NCBI RefSeq assembly: GCF_000264905.1
Contig: NW_006763142.1
Location: 1,612,585-1,676,584 of the forward strand
Origin: Stereum hirsutum FP-91666 SS1
Lineage: Eukaryota > Basidiomycota > Agaricomycetes > Russulales > Stereaceae
Length of the DNA stretch: 64,000 nt
Direction of reading: 5' to 3'
Under the pieces are notes generated by a model. It was not told the DNA's origin. It searched no databases and saw nothing but the letters and a program-made list of their open reading frames with translations. The translations under genes were made by a program, and so were the position numbers. Shown here piece by piece: positions 1 to 9,205 of the stretch. Positions within the stretch are counted from its first letter, which is position 1; every line of letters starts with the position of its first letter.

Positions 1-282
1 CAGCTCTGCAGTCATCTTCAACTTCATCCGCATCAACGACCAGAAGATATCAACGTAGAGCAATTTGATGCTCGTGCAGAGCGAGCTCATAGGGCGCCAC
101 GAGACGATGTTTATGAGGTGCCTGTGGTGGAGGAGCTGGGTGGATTTGTCTCGACAGTGGAAAAAGATGAGGCTGATAGCCGTCGTGATGGAATTGCAGA
201 GAGAATGTGGGCTGATTATAAGGAGTACTTGCAGAATGGCGGTGATGAGGAGGAGGTCGATTATGATGAATTGTACATGTAA
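1..282 (+). CDS. PIF/Harbinger-type transposase (DDE nuclease), C-terminal end, partial
   Basis: An open frame enters from the left edge in frame 1 and stops at a TAA at 280-282, giving the last 93 residues of a protein whose catalytic part lies outside the window. The tail is acidic. It contains an R-R-D-G-I-A-E-R-M-W-x-D-Y block of the kind that often ends DDE_Tnp_4/Harbinger nucleases, where an RD-x-IA-x-x-MW-x-DY helix closes the fold. No DDE residue is visible here, so the family call rests on this tail and on the neighbour: a Myb/SANT-like gene lies convergently at 1392-3049, and Harbinger elements typically carry exactly this nuclease plus Myb-like pair. An unrelated protein with an acidic tail cannot be excluded. 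Confidence 0.5.
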   Translation, partial: QLCSHLQLHPHQRPEDINVEQFDARAERAHRAPRDDVYEVPVVEELGGFVSTVEKDEADSRRDGIAERMWADYKEYLQNGGDEEEVDYDELYM

Positions 283-299
283 AACTATTTCTCTATTGT

Positions 300-1272
300 T
301 TACATCGTGGGAGAAGAATATACACGAACCAGGAGAGATTTTTACCCATGAAATGCACACCCTATCCGTTGAGATAGGTCTAATTTCGTGGGGAGGTGAC
401 TATGATGGGTGGCGGAACGTAGCATCGCCCCGAGCGAAAGAACGGCCGGTATTTCTGCAACGACGAATATGGGGCCAATTAACCACGATATACACGAGCC
501 AGGACGTATTTTTACTTACGCAATGACGGCCATATTAACTACGATACGTCGAAATCTGTGGGGAGGTGAATATGGTAGGTGGTGGCACCTAGCATCGCCC
601 CGAGCGAAAGAACGGCCGGTATTTCTGCAGCGACGAAGGCAGGACCAATTAGCTATGATATACACGAGACAGGACATATTTTTACTTACGCAACGACGGC
701 CATATTCACTACGATACGTCGAAATCTGTGGGGAGGTGAATATGGTAGGTGGTGGCACCTAGCATCGCCCCGAGCAAAAGAACGGCTGGTATTTCTGCAG
801 TGACAAATACGGGGCCAATTAGCTATGATATACACGAGCCAGGACATATTTTTACTTACAGAACGACGGCCGTATTCGTTGAGATATGTCACATATTGTG
901 GAGATGTGGATATGGTGGGTAGCCGCCTAGCATGGCTCTGCTTGGACGAACGGCTGAGATTTCTGCAGCAGAGACAACAGGACCAATTAGCTACGATATA
1001 CTTGAGTCAGAATATAGTTTTACTTACAGAACGAAGGCCCTATCCATTGAGATACTTCGAATGTTGTGGGACGGTGGATACGGTGAGTGGCGGAACCTAG
1101 AAAGGCTTTCAGTGGATAAGTGGACGTGAAGTCTGCGAGAGCAACAACAAGGAACATTAGCTGTGATGTAGATGAGCTGGAATATGTGTCTACTCACAAA
1201 ACGTACCGTGTTTTCGTTGAGATAGAGCAAAGCCAGTGGTGAGGGTCGTCGGCAGTCGCCGCTCAGAGACAC
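300..1272 (-). repeat. Tandem array, about 170-bp unit, exon-intron-like on the minus strand
   Basis: Five to six diverged units follow each other with a period of 168-170 bp. On the minus strand each unit reads as an exon-like block of 105 nt (690-794, 520-624, 350-454, 1028-1132; 103 nt at 860-962) and an intron-like block of exactly 65 nt (1133-1197, 963-1027, 795-859, 625-689, 455-519). The 65-nt blocks start with gtaagt (gtgagt in the first), carry a gctaat branch-like motif and end in tgcag or tcgcag. The exon-like block is open in one phase in three units (for example NTGRSFARGDARCHH). A 2-nt loss at 860-962 and a stop in the 350-454 unit break a continuous frame. The array lies just downstream of the Myb-like gene on the same strand. 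Confidence 0.75.
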
Positions 1273-1391
1273 TCCGAGCCATCAACATGATTAGGTCAAC
1301 AAAAATGACAGTCGTGCACAAGGAAAAGCAACACAATGATGAAATTTTCGATTGGGTAATGAATGGGGTAGTGTGCTAAGGCGGACAAAGA

Positions 1392-3049
1392 TCAAATGTG
1401 ATTATTCAAAATGTACTCCAGGTACGATTGCCGGAACTCGTCGTTCTCAAATGCAAAGTAAGCCGCAACGGCATCCGGATGGCCAACAAAGTACATAACA
1501 ACTCTGTTGAACCCTGTAGGATCCTCCCTTGCCAAGGGCAATTTCTCCATCATCCGGATGGCAGATTGTAGGCGGGATTGAGGGTCGTCAAATGGTGATG
1601 GTCCTGCAGATGATCCTGTGCCGGCAGGTTGGTTGAGGGATTTTGCGAGGTCCCGAATTGCGGCAGACATACCATCGAGTGCTGCATGAGCGGTCTTGCG
1701 TGCACGGGTTTTTTTGGAGTCGGTCGAGTCGTCTGGGGTTGCGGCGCGACGTTTTCCGAGTCGGGAAGAAGAGGGAGGGAGTTGGTTGGAAGAAGAGGAG
1801 GCGATGGCATTTGAAAAAGATGGTGGAATGGGAGCAGATAGAACCTGGAGAGAAGGGCAGACCATCAGTGGTGAACGGAGAAAATGGAACAAAAACATAC
1901 GGGTGTCGACGGCTCAGAGCCATCAATATCACTATCGTCATCACCAACATAACCGGGACGGACGGGCGAGCTGGCGGCCTCAGCGCCAGCATGGATCACG
2001 TACTTTCCCGTCGCATACCGTCCCTCAATCAATTCGCCCAGACGATCAAAAAGGGGATATTGCTTCCCCTTCCAGCGTCGAACAAGGCGAGCCTTCGAGG
2101 GATGAGCCTAGTTGTATCTGATGAGTATGAATGTCACGAAGGGACTGAGAACGGGAACGAAACATGGCAAGAAGGAGGGTGGAGACACGTACCTTTGCAT
2201 AGTCCGTCCAAACACTCTCCGGGTGTGCGGTGACCATCATCTTTTCGGAATCCCACCCAAAGCCCGACAGCTCACGAAGCTCCTTAATTTGGTGATAGTC
2301 CTTCTTCATCTGTAGATCAGAAAGCATGAGATAAAAGGGATAACAGAGGTTAAAGTAACGCATACCGCTGCAAATCTATTCTTTGCTGATTCCGCATCCT
2401 TTGGCCTACCGCCACTATGCTTCTCGCTCCCTGCCAACTTCTCGACAGCCGCTGTCCAAACGACACCTTTCCAACCCCCATCCGACTGCTGACCCGCGGC
2501 ACGGCACTCCTCAAGATGAGCCAGAAGAGTCTCGTCGCTAGCGGTATCCCACTTGGTAGGCGGTGCACGGGTTGAACCCTCTTCAACCTCGTCCTCGTCC
2601 TCGTCCTCATCACTATTGTCATCGCCGCCAACACTGCCCTCGTGATCCTTGCCTTTCCCCTTCACTCCTCCTTTCACCCTCGCCTTGCCCTTTGCCTTGC
2701 CCTTGCCTTTTCCCTTTGCCTTGCCCTTTCCTTTCCCTTTCCCCTTCCCCTTCCCCTTCCCCTTCCCCTTCCCCTTCCCCTTCCCCTTCCCCTTCCCCTC
2801 CCCCTCCCCCTTCCCCTTCCGTCCCTGCTCCCCACCGTCATCATCCGAGACACTGTCCACAGGTGGCACGGACCCTGCATCCGGAGCGTCGTCTATCGGC
2901 ATAACACGAGCATCTTGATGACCGACTGGTTCAGTGAGCTGATCTGCGAGGATGGGGGCACCCGTGGGGTTGGAAGTGAGATGGGTGGGAGTTGCTGTGG
3001 GAGTCTGATCGGCGGGAATGGTTGTGGAAGCACGAGTAGAAGCCGGCAT
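1392..3049 (-). CDS. Myb/SANT-like DNA-binding protein of a Harbinger-type element
   Basis: Four exons (2366-3049, 2193-2309, 1901-2107, 1392-1844), all with phase-0 introns, give 486 residues. Residues 1-75 are a polar linker. About 75-125 is an almost pure Lys-Gly repeat, followed by an acidic DEDEDEDEVEE stretch. A Myb/SANT-like domain (PF12776 type) starts near 180 with KWDTASDETLLAHLEE and continues across exons 2-3, through the typical tail around YPLFDRLGELIEGRYATGKY. The last exon is Ser/Pro-rich, then has a basic cluster (RKTA) and a short conserved helical end. In Harbinger elements such proteins bind element ends and bring the nuclease to DNA or the nucleus; that role is inferred from the family and from the adjacent nuclease tail. 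The ATG chosen is the first in the frame, about 85 nt downstream of a TATA motif. Confidence 0.78.
2655..2822. repeat. Polypurine/polypyrimidine hexamer repeat (cccctt)n
   Basis: A strand-asymmetric microsatellite with core cccctt runs through exon 1 of the Myb-like gene and encodes the Lys-Gly tract. It creates long spurious open frames rich in Pro, Phe and Leu on the plus strand. Confidence 0.85.
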
Positions 3050-3133
3050 TTTGGGATAAATAAAGTTATTGAGAGTTTGGATGGAGAGTAGATGGATCGC
3101 GGTTTGGTAGCCTCAAAGGAATCTGCAGGATGA

Positions 3134-3143
3134 GTTTATATAA
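3134..3143 (-). promoter_or_regulatory. TATA-like box of the Myb-like gene
   Basis: On the minus strand the motif ttatataaac lies about 85 nt before the chosen ATG of the Myb-like gene, a normal place for a TATA element in a fungal class II promoter. Confidence 0.4.
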
Positions 3144-3159
3144 CCGTCAGATTGTGCAC

Positions 3160-4468
3160 TCCCCTCTTCGTCATGACCCTCAATATGGCCCACTCGTCAT
3201 AGAGCAAGATTGACATGTTCTGAGAAGAACAACTAGTGGAATTAGGATGAAATGAACGAGACAGAGAGTCCAGCAACGACGACAAAGAGAAAGACGAAAA
3301 CAGGATGGACAGGTGGCGTTGTGATGACCAAGCAATGACGTTGTGTCACTCATATCACGCTTCTTTCCGGCGTGACAATCCTCCCGCACCAACAGCATGT
3401 GAACCTGTCATCCGTAAGTACATTTCAAGCTGATTTCAGTGCGTATCCTCCAGCGAACCCCCATCGAACATTCTGGTCCGCAGTTTGGCGGGGGGATAGC
3501 TTAACTGGCCCGGATCAAACCCGGACCCGTAAGGGCCCTAATACTTAGTGACCATGTACAGTACAGGATTGTAGGCGACTCATTGCTGTATAGTATGCTA
3601 CATGTATGGGTTCTCGTCTCCGCGTGTCTCTTTGAAGGTGACGATATGGCTGCCATCGCCTCCTTTGTCCTGTGCCACAGTCATCCCTACATCGGGAAAC
3701 CAGTCCGCCCCTAATTCCGCGCTAGCCGTCAGCTACTGAGGCGGCACTTAGCCACCCACCTCTCGACGTGTCCCGCTCATTAGCGCGTCTTAGCGCGTCA
3801 TTATTGTGGGCCGCACGAGGCGTTCCGCAGGCACAATATTAGAGGTGCACTCGGAACACGATGAGGAGGGTGCGAATGGATTCCGAGTAGTAGTCAGACT
3901 GAACTCGTATAATGAATCGGGGTTCGTAGATCTCCCTTCTTTAACCTATGTACTATGGAAATTCATCGTGAGCTTAATGGAAGGCAGTTGCTGTGGCGCA
4001 TTTGAGCTACTAAAAGGTTACTGTGGCAGCGACCGGCGTGAGCTTGATCATTGAAGAACAACTATCGTGAGCCTAATTGTATGGGTATGAGTTCTATATA
4101 AACTCACCCTACCAGCGATGCAACTCCCTTTCCTTATGACCGTCAACGCCTTGGGCAGTCGCACTTCGACATACCCTTCGCTGAGACATATAAGATTGGC
4201 CCCTCCCGCTCTGAAGGCTCGTTTACACTTTCTTTACCGTAGTCGTGCTCTGCAACGTCTATGCATTGGGCAGTCGCACTTCAACATACCCTCTGCGGAT
4301 GCATACATTATTTTGTATTACTTCAAGACTGCACTCGTTGATTTAATTGTGTACATCATCTGTACCCTATTTCTCGCGACTTTTTTGTCGATTTTTCCTC
4401 TCATTTTTCTCCATACTGTGCACATCTGTGGCGTTGGGCCACTGCCGGAGAGCCGCCAAGCCTAAGAG
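3160..4468. other. Intergenic, no gene supported
   Basis: No convincing coding sequence. The right end of the Harbinger-type element should lie here, but its terminal repeat cannot be fixed because the partner end is outside the window. A TATA motif (tatataaac near 4094) precedes a 115-residue open frame at 4118 that has no recognisable domain. A 17-mer starting ttgggcagtcgcac occurs at 4151 and again at 4266, showing a diverged tandem duplication of about 115 bp. Confidence 0.5.
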
Positions 4469-4518
4469 TGAGCCCAAATTCCCGCTTGCTTCAAAGGGCA
4501 AGCGGGAATTTGGGCTCA
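4469..4518. repeat. Perfect 21-bp inverted repeat with 8-nt loop
   Basis: Positions 4469-4489 and 4498-4518 are exact reverse complements, separated by ttcaaagg. Outside the arms a shorter match (gccaagc near 4454, gcttggc near 4526) suggests a longer decayed stem. It lies 385 bp before the Plavaka transposase start and could be part of that element's left terminus, a fold-back element or a terminator-like structure. No second copy was seen in the window. Confidence 0.85.
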
Positions 4519-4903
4519 CAATTGTGCTTGGCAGCGGCCCGTAAGGCCGCTTCGCTGCCTCGCCACTCGCTCCAGCTCTCCTCGCTCATGTCTGAAACTG
4601 TCCCCTGGACTTGCTGATGGCTCTAGTAGTGTTGAGTTGATTGGAACTCAGCTTCAGGGAGCCAGACAAAAGCCAGGTTGTTGAGTGTAGGAAACCTGAC
4701 TGTTTGGTGTCAGGCCGTCCTCGGCCTGATAGAAATCAGTCAGGTTTTTCAAACTCCGCTGGAATTATCCGGTACAGATTTTGTTGCTTTTGCGCCACAG
4801 ACAGGATCTTTGCACTTCGCCCTGTCTTGCATGCTGCAGATCCTGCATACCGTATAGCACTTGTAATCCAACTCACGACACACATATATATCCAATCTAT
4901 ATT

Positions 4904-7900
4904 ATGGAACACTGTGGCGGCTGCGGCAAGACAAAGCTATCGTCCGAAGGCCTTGCTCGCCACTTCACGCTCTCAAAAGATCCTCGCTGTAAAATCCACC
5001 AACGAACTCTTCGTGCTGCTGCTATCCATGCTGCTATTGCTCCTGAGCCAGAGCCCCACCAGCCTATCACTCTCGAGAACTGCACAGCTGCTGGCTCCTC
5101 TGCGAACGCTGGTCCATCGAACCTGGGTGCATCTACACCTCCGAGTCCTGGCGAACATCGTGTTGAAGACTTTTTTGGGGAATATGAAGTGGGCGAGTTG
5201 GTGTGGGGAGAAGAGGATGAAAGGGAGGTAGAGGCTGCTGGAAGGGACTTGTTGGATGAGGACTCAGACGATTCGGAGCTTGATGAAGTTGATCTTGGTA
5301 CTCACGAGGATGGTGGGCATCCCCCTCTGCCGGACTCGTTGTCAGAGTCAGATCACGGCTTTCCTCCTCCGAACCCGGAACTTCCCCAGCCGATGGATGA
5401 AGACGAATTTCGCTTCCTTCATCGTGCAGACGATGCACCACAGAATCCTCAGGCTCTCTTTGAGGATGCAATCATTGAGCCTTTTGGTGGTCGGGCCGCT
5501 GAACCTATTGCCGGAGAGACCGAGATTCCGACATTTGCCTCGTACCAGGAGGAGATTGGAGGCTCTGATGAGAATCCGTACCATCCGTACACCCACTTCA
5601 TCGATTGGGCTGTGGCGAAATGGGCCAAGGTGCGTGGCCCAGGAGATACTGCGTTCTCTGACCTTCTGAAGATTGATGGTGTAAGCGGCTGTATATCCGA
5701 GCTCCACGGCGCAATGAACTGACTGTGCACTTGACTCAGGTTGCCGAAAGGCTGGAGCTGTCGTACAAGAACTCAAAAGAACTCAATAAGATAATCGATA
5801 AGAAACTCCCTGGACGCCCCGAATTCAAGCGTTATGAGGTCGAAGTGGAAGGGAAAATGGAGGAAGTCTTCCTCCGAGACATTATGGAATGCATCCGAGC
5901 ACTTTATGGTGCAGCTGACTTCGCCCCGATCCTCGTTTTCGCCCCCGAACACCATTATACAGACCCCTCTAAAACTCGTGATCACCGTGTATATTCCGAC
6001 ATGCACACAACGGATTGGTGGTGGAAAACTCAGGTACGCATCTGTAGTTTCCTATTCCTTTGTGCGCTTCAATGGGCCAATTACATCAGGCCATTGAAGG
6101 CTTCCCATATGAGAGCCACAGTGGCGTGTCCCCCGGTTAGTCATATTGCGTAGAATACTAATGAGTTTGCTACATAGGTCGCATTGGAGGATATCAAGCC
6201 CGGTGCAACCATCATCCCCGTCCTCATTTCGTCGGACAAGACTCAGCTTACAGTCTTCCGAAACAAATCAGCGTATCCCGTCTATATCACCATCGGTAAT
6301 ATTCCCAAGGACATCCGCCGAAAGCCGTCTCGCCAGGCGCAAATCTTACTCGGCTACCTCCCCGTTACCAGCCTTAAGCACATTAAGAACGTTGACGTAC
6401 GGCGACGTGCTCTTTCAAATCTTTTTCACTCTTGCATGCGGTTGGCGGTCACGCCGATGAAGGGACCAGGACGTGAGGGGGAGAACATGGCGAGCGGAAA
6501 CGGTGTAGTTCGACGGTGCCATCCCATTCTTGCTGCCGCTATCTGGGATTACCCTGAACAAGTTCAAGGTGCACTTGTCAAGACCGGCGAGTGCCCGCTA
6601 GGCGAAATCGACCATGATCTCATGGGCGAAAATGTCGAGTGCACCCGTCGCGACATCAACACTATTCTCGATGCGCTAGAAACCTGGTCTCAAGGACCCG
6701 TCGCTTTTGTTCAGGCCTGTCGAAAGGCCGGAATCAAACCGATTGTCGATCCATTCTGGAGCGACCTTCCGTTCGCCAACCCCTATTATTCCATCATGCC
6801 CGACATCCTGCATCAGCTTTACCAAGGTGTCGTTAAGCATCTCATAGCGTGGTTGAAATTGGTGTATGGCGAGGCGGCTCTTGACGCACGCTTTCAGCGT
6901 CTTCCACCGAATCACAATGTCCGCCTTTTCTCCAAAGGCATATCTGTTCTCTCTCGCGTTTCTGGCGCCGAGCACGAAGATATCTGCCGTGTACTTCTGG
7001 GAGTAATCGTCGATCTTCCGCTTCCAGGTGGCCGATCAGCTGTTCGTGTTGTTCGCGCAGTGAGGTCTCTCCTCGATTTTGTTTATCTCGCCCAATACCC
7101 TTCTCACTCCGAGGCGACTCTCCGATATATGCTGGAATCCCTCACCACCTTCCATGCTGATAAAGCTATATTTATTGAGCTTGGCATACGTGAACACTTC
7201 AACTTTCCCAAAATGCATTCGCTCACACATTATGTTCCCGCTGTCCGCTTGTTCGGCACCGCCGACAACTTCAACACTGCATACTCTGAGCGTCTACACA
7301 TTGACTTCGCCAAGGACGCATATCGAGCATCAAACCGAAAGGATGAATATCCACAAATGGCGACGTGGCTTCTGCGTCGCGAGAAGATCCACGTTCACTC
7401 TCTTTTTATCCAGTGGCGACTCGATGGATGCCCACCGCCATCAACACATCCGCCCGATCTACCTCCCAAGTTCCACATTCACATTGCAAACCGGCCCAAC
7501 ATCAAAGCTGTCTCTTTCGCCAATGCTGCCAGACTATACGGTGCTGTTGATCTCTCTTTAGCCCTTCGACAGTACATTGTTCGCCGTACCTATCCCGCTT
7601 TCACGCCACAGCAACAGAAAGATACAGCCTCGACTTTCATTCTTCCTTTTCAATCTGTCGCGGCATTCCACCGCATCAAATTCTGGAACTCAGACGCTCA
7701 AGGACGCGATAGCGTTCCGTCCACCCTCGACGCTGCCCATGCTCGACCTCCTTATCGTGACACGCAGAACCGTCCTGTCCCTCCACGCTTTGACACAGTC
7801 CTCCTAGATGATGGTTCAGGCGAGGCGGAGAATTGTGGCGTCGAAGGTACGTCGTTCAATCATTTTTCCCGGTTTTTCCTTCTTGAGCTCAGTGTCATTG

Positions 7901-8261
7901 CATAGGTTACCGAGTTGGACAACTGCGCATGATTTTCAGCCTCTCCAAGACAGCTAGGGAGAGAGTGTTCTCAGCTGGAGTTGAGTGGCCCACACATCTT
8001 GCGTATATCGAATGGTTTACACCATTCAAGCGCGAGCCCGAAGCCCATCATCTCATGTACAAAATCAGCCGTGAAGTGCGTGGTGGCCGGCGGTTTGCTA
8101 CTGTGGAGAATGTGGATGATATTCGTCGCAGCGTGCTGTTGATCCCGAGGTTTGGACGGGTATTAGAGACAAGCTGGACGAGCGACAACGTATTGGAACG
8201 CTGTTCAACCTTCTTTGTTAATTCACATACAGACCGTCATACATTTATTACACTTGTATAG
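4904..8261 (+). CDS. Plavaka-type transposase (CACTA/CMC-related DNA transposon)
   Basis: Exons 4904-5680, 5740-6033, 6178-7846 and 7906-8261 give 1031 residues without a stop. The start is the ATG opening MEHCGGCGKTKLSSEGLARH, the C-x2-C-x-H zinc-finger-like N-terminus usual for fungal Plavaka proteins; an upstream in-frame extension to 4781 lacks an ATG of its own. An acidic Pro/Ser-rich linker follows. The core then has the family blocks YSDMHTTDWWWKT, PGATIIPVLISSDKTQLTVF, AYPVYITIGNIPKDIRRKP and MPDILHQLYQGVVKHLIAWL, and near the end SERLHIDFAKDAYRASNRKDE. The enzyme would cut and rejoin element ends in the nucleus. The gene is complete and may be recent, but terminal inverted repeats and target duplications were not identified, so activity is unproven. 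Confidence 0.9.
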
Positions 8262-8362
8262 CTTTCGCCGCAGCACCATGATCTACATAATGCCAGGCAC
8301 CCCATCGCCTACTCCATCACACCGCTCGACTTTGTGTGTTCATTTGCTCGCAATAGTCCATC

Positions 8363-8889
8363 TCAGCGTGGAGTCAGGACTAAAGAATCAAGGGAGGAAG
8401 ACATAGGTCTGTATGCGGATGAAGATATAAAGACTCAACCATACAACGTACCTCTTTGCCTTGGCCCTGCGTATCCGACGCTCGCGTATCCTACGCTGAA
8501 ATGCTGCGGTCTCCTGAGGATCAGGGCTGAAATGAATATGTAAGGCTCGCAAGGATCAAAATATGAGTACAAGAGAATGTGACGCACTCGGGACCTAGGC
8601 CTAGTATATGATCTACTCGTCTCTCCCAATCAAACCTCTTCTGTGATGCCTCTGTGCCCATCAGCCTTTCGTGGGGAATGAGTGGAAGAAGCTCTCGGAG
8701 ATCTTTCACTTCAACCTGGACTCCCTTTTCGAGGTATTCTGGGAGGGAGGCTGAACCGAGCTGTGCACGGGGATTGGAGGAAGAGAACGATGAGGGCTGC
8801 GTAGAGGGAGCAGACAAAGAGAATGATGAGATCTGTGTAGCAGAATCGGAGGAAGAGAACGATGAAGAATCTTCGACTTGTGCCAGCAT
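8363..8889 (-). CDS. Small hypothetical protein, basic C-terminus
   Basis: A three-exon model (8617-8889, 8452-8495, 8363-8408) closes in phase to 120 residues. The first 50 are Ser-rich; a helical part around residues 55-90 contains LPEYLEKGVQVEVKDLRELL; exon 2 adds an Arg-rich helix (RRIRERRIRRAKAKR). I do not recognise a family. The model is supported by good donor and acceptor sites and by an Arg-rich exon that only makes sense when spliced. It sits between the Plavaka gene and the next plus-strand gene and could be a nuclear or nucleic-acid-binding protein, but that is only suggested by charge. Confidence 0.4.
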
Positions 8890-9050
8890 ACTCTGATAAA
8901 TAGAGAAGCTGTGTTTTCGTATCAGTAAAGGTGTACGAGGAATTTTATGAGTGATGGGTTTACAAGGGAAATTGCTCTGACCGGAATTAAGAATGGCCTT
9001 GCTGGTGTTCGAACCCACGTTCAGCAGTTGCATATCTGGCGACCAAAAAT

Positions 9051-9078
9051 CGGTGGAAATCGGTGGAAATCGGTGGAA
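9051..9078 (+). repeat. Decamer cggtggaaat, three tandem copies
   Basis: Three consecutive near-perfect copies of cggtggaaat, upstream of the DUF6532-like gene at 9206. Possibly a binding-site cluster or a small slippage product. Confidence 0.7.
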
Positions 9079-9205
9079 TGTTGCTGATAATCAGTGGCGA
9101 TGGCGGAGATTCCCAGAAAATTTCTTACGCACCTTGACTCTCCCTCGTCTACACTACCACCACCACCGAGCTCGTTCATCACACCACCCAATTTCTTGCT
9201 GCAAA

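Noticed and set aside
300..1272. CRISPR-like array
   Set aside because: The whole 170-bp unit is repeated, with no short repeat plus variable spacer pattern, and the host is a eukaryote.
2563..3091. Long plus-strand open frames rich in Pro, Leu and Phe
   Set aside because: They come from the cccctt microsatellite opposite the Myb-like gene and have no domain.
3480..3545. GC-rich ggcccggatc region as right end of the Harbinger element
   Set aside because: No partner end is in the window and no target duplication can be checked.
4118..4465. 115-residue open frame with a TATA motif just upstream
   Set aside because: The TATA motif is too close to the ATG, and the frame has no recognisable domain and overlaps a tandem duplication.
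6034..6135. Extension of Plavaka exon 2 through the second intron
   Set aside because: The added residues do not fit the family block, while splicing 6033 to 6178 restores it exactly.
9007..9016. B-box-like string gttcgaaccc suggesting a tRNA
   Set aside because: The T-stem does not pair on either strand and no matching A box or acceptor stem is present.
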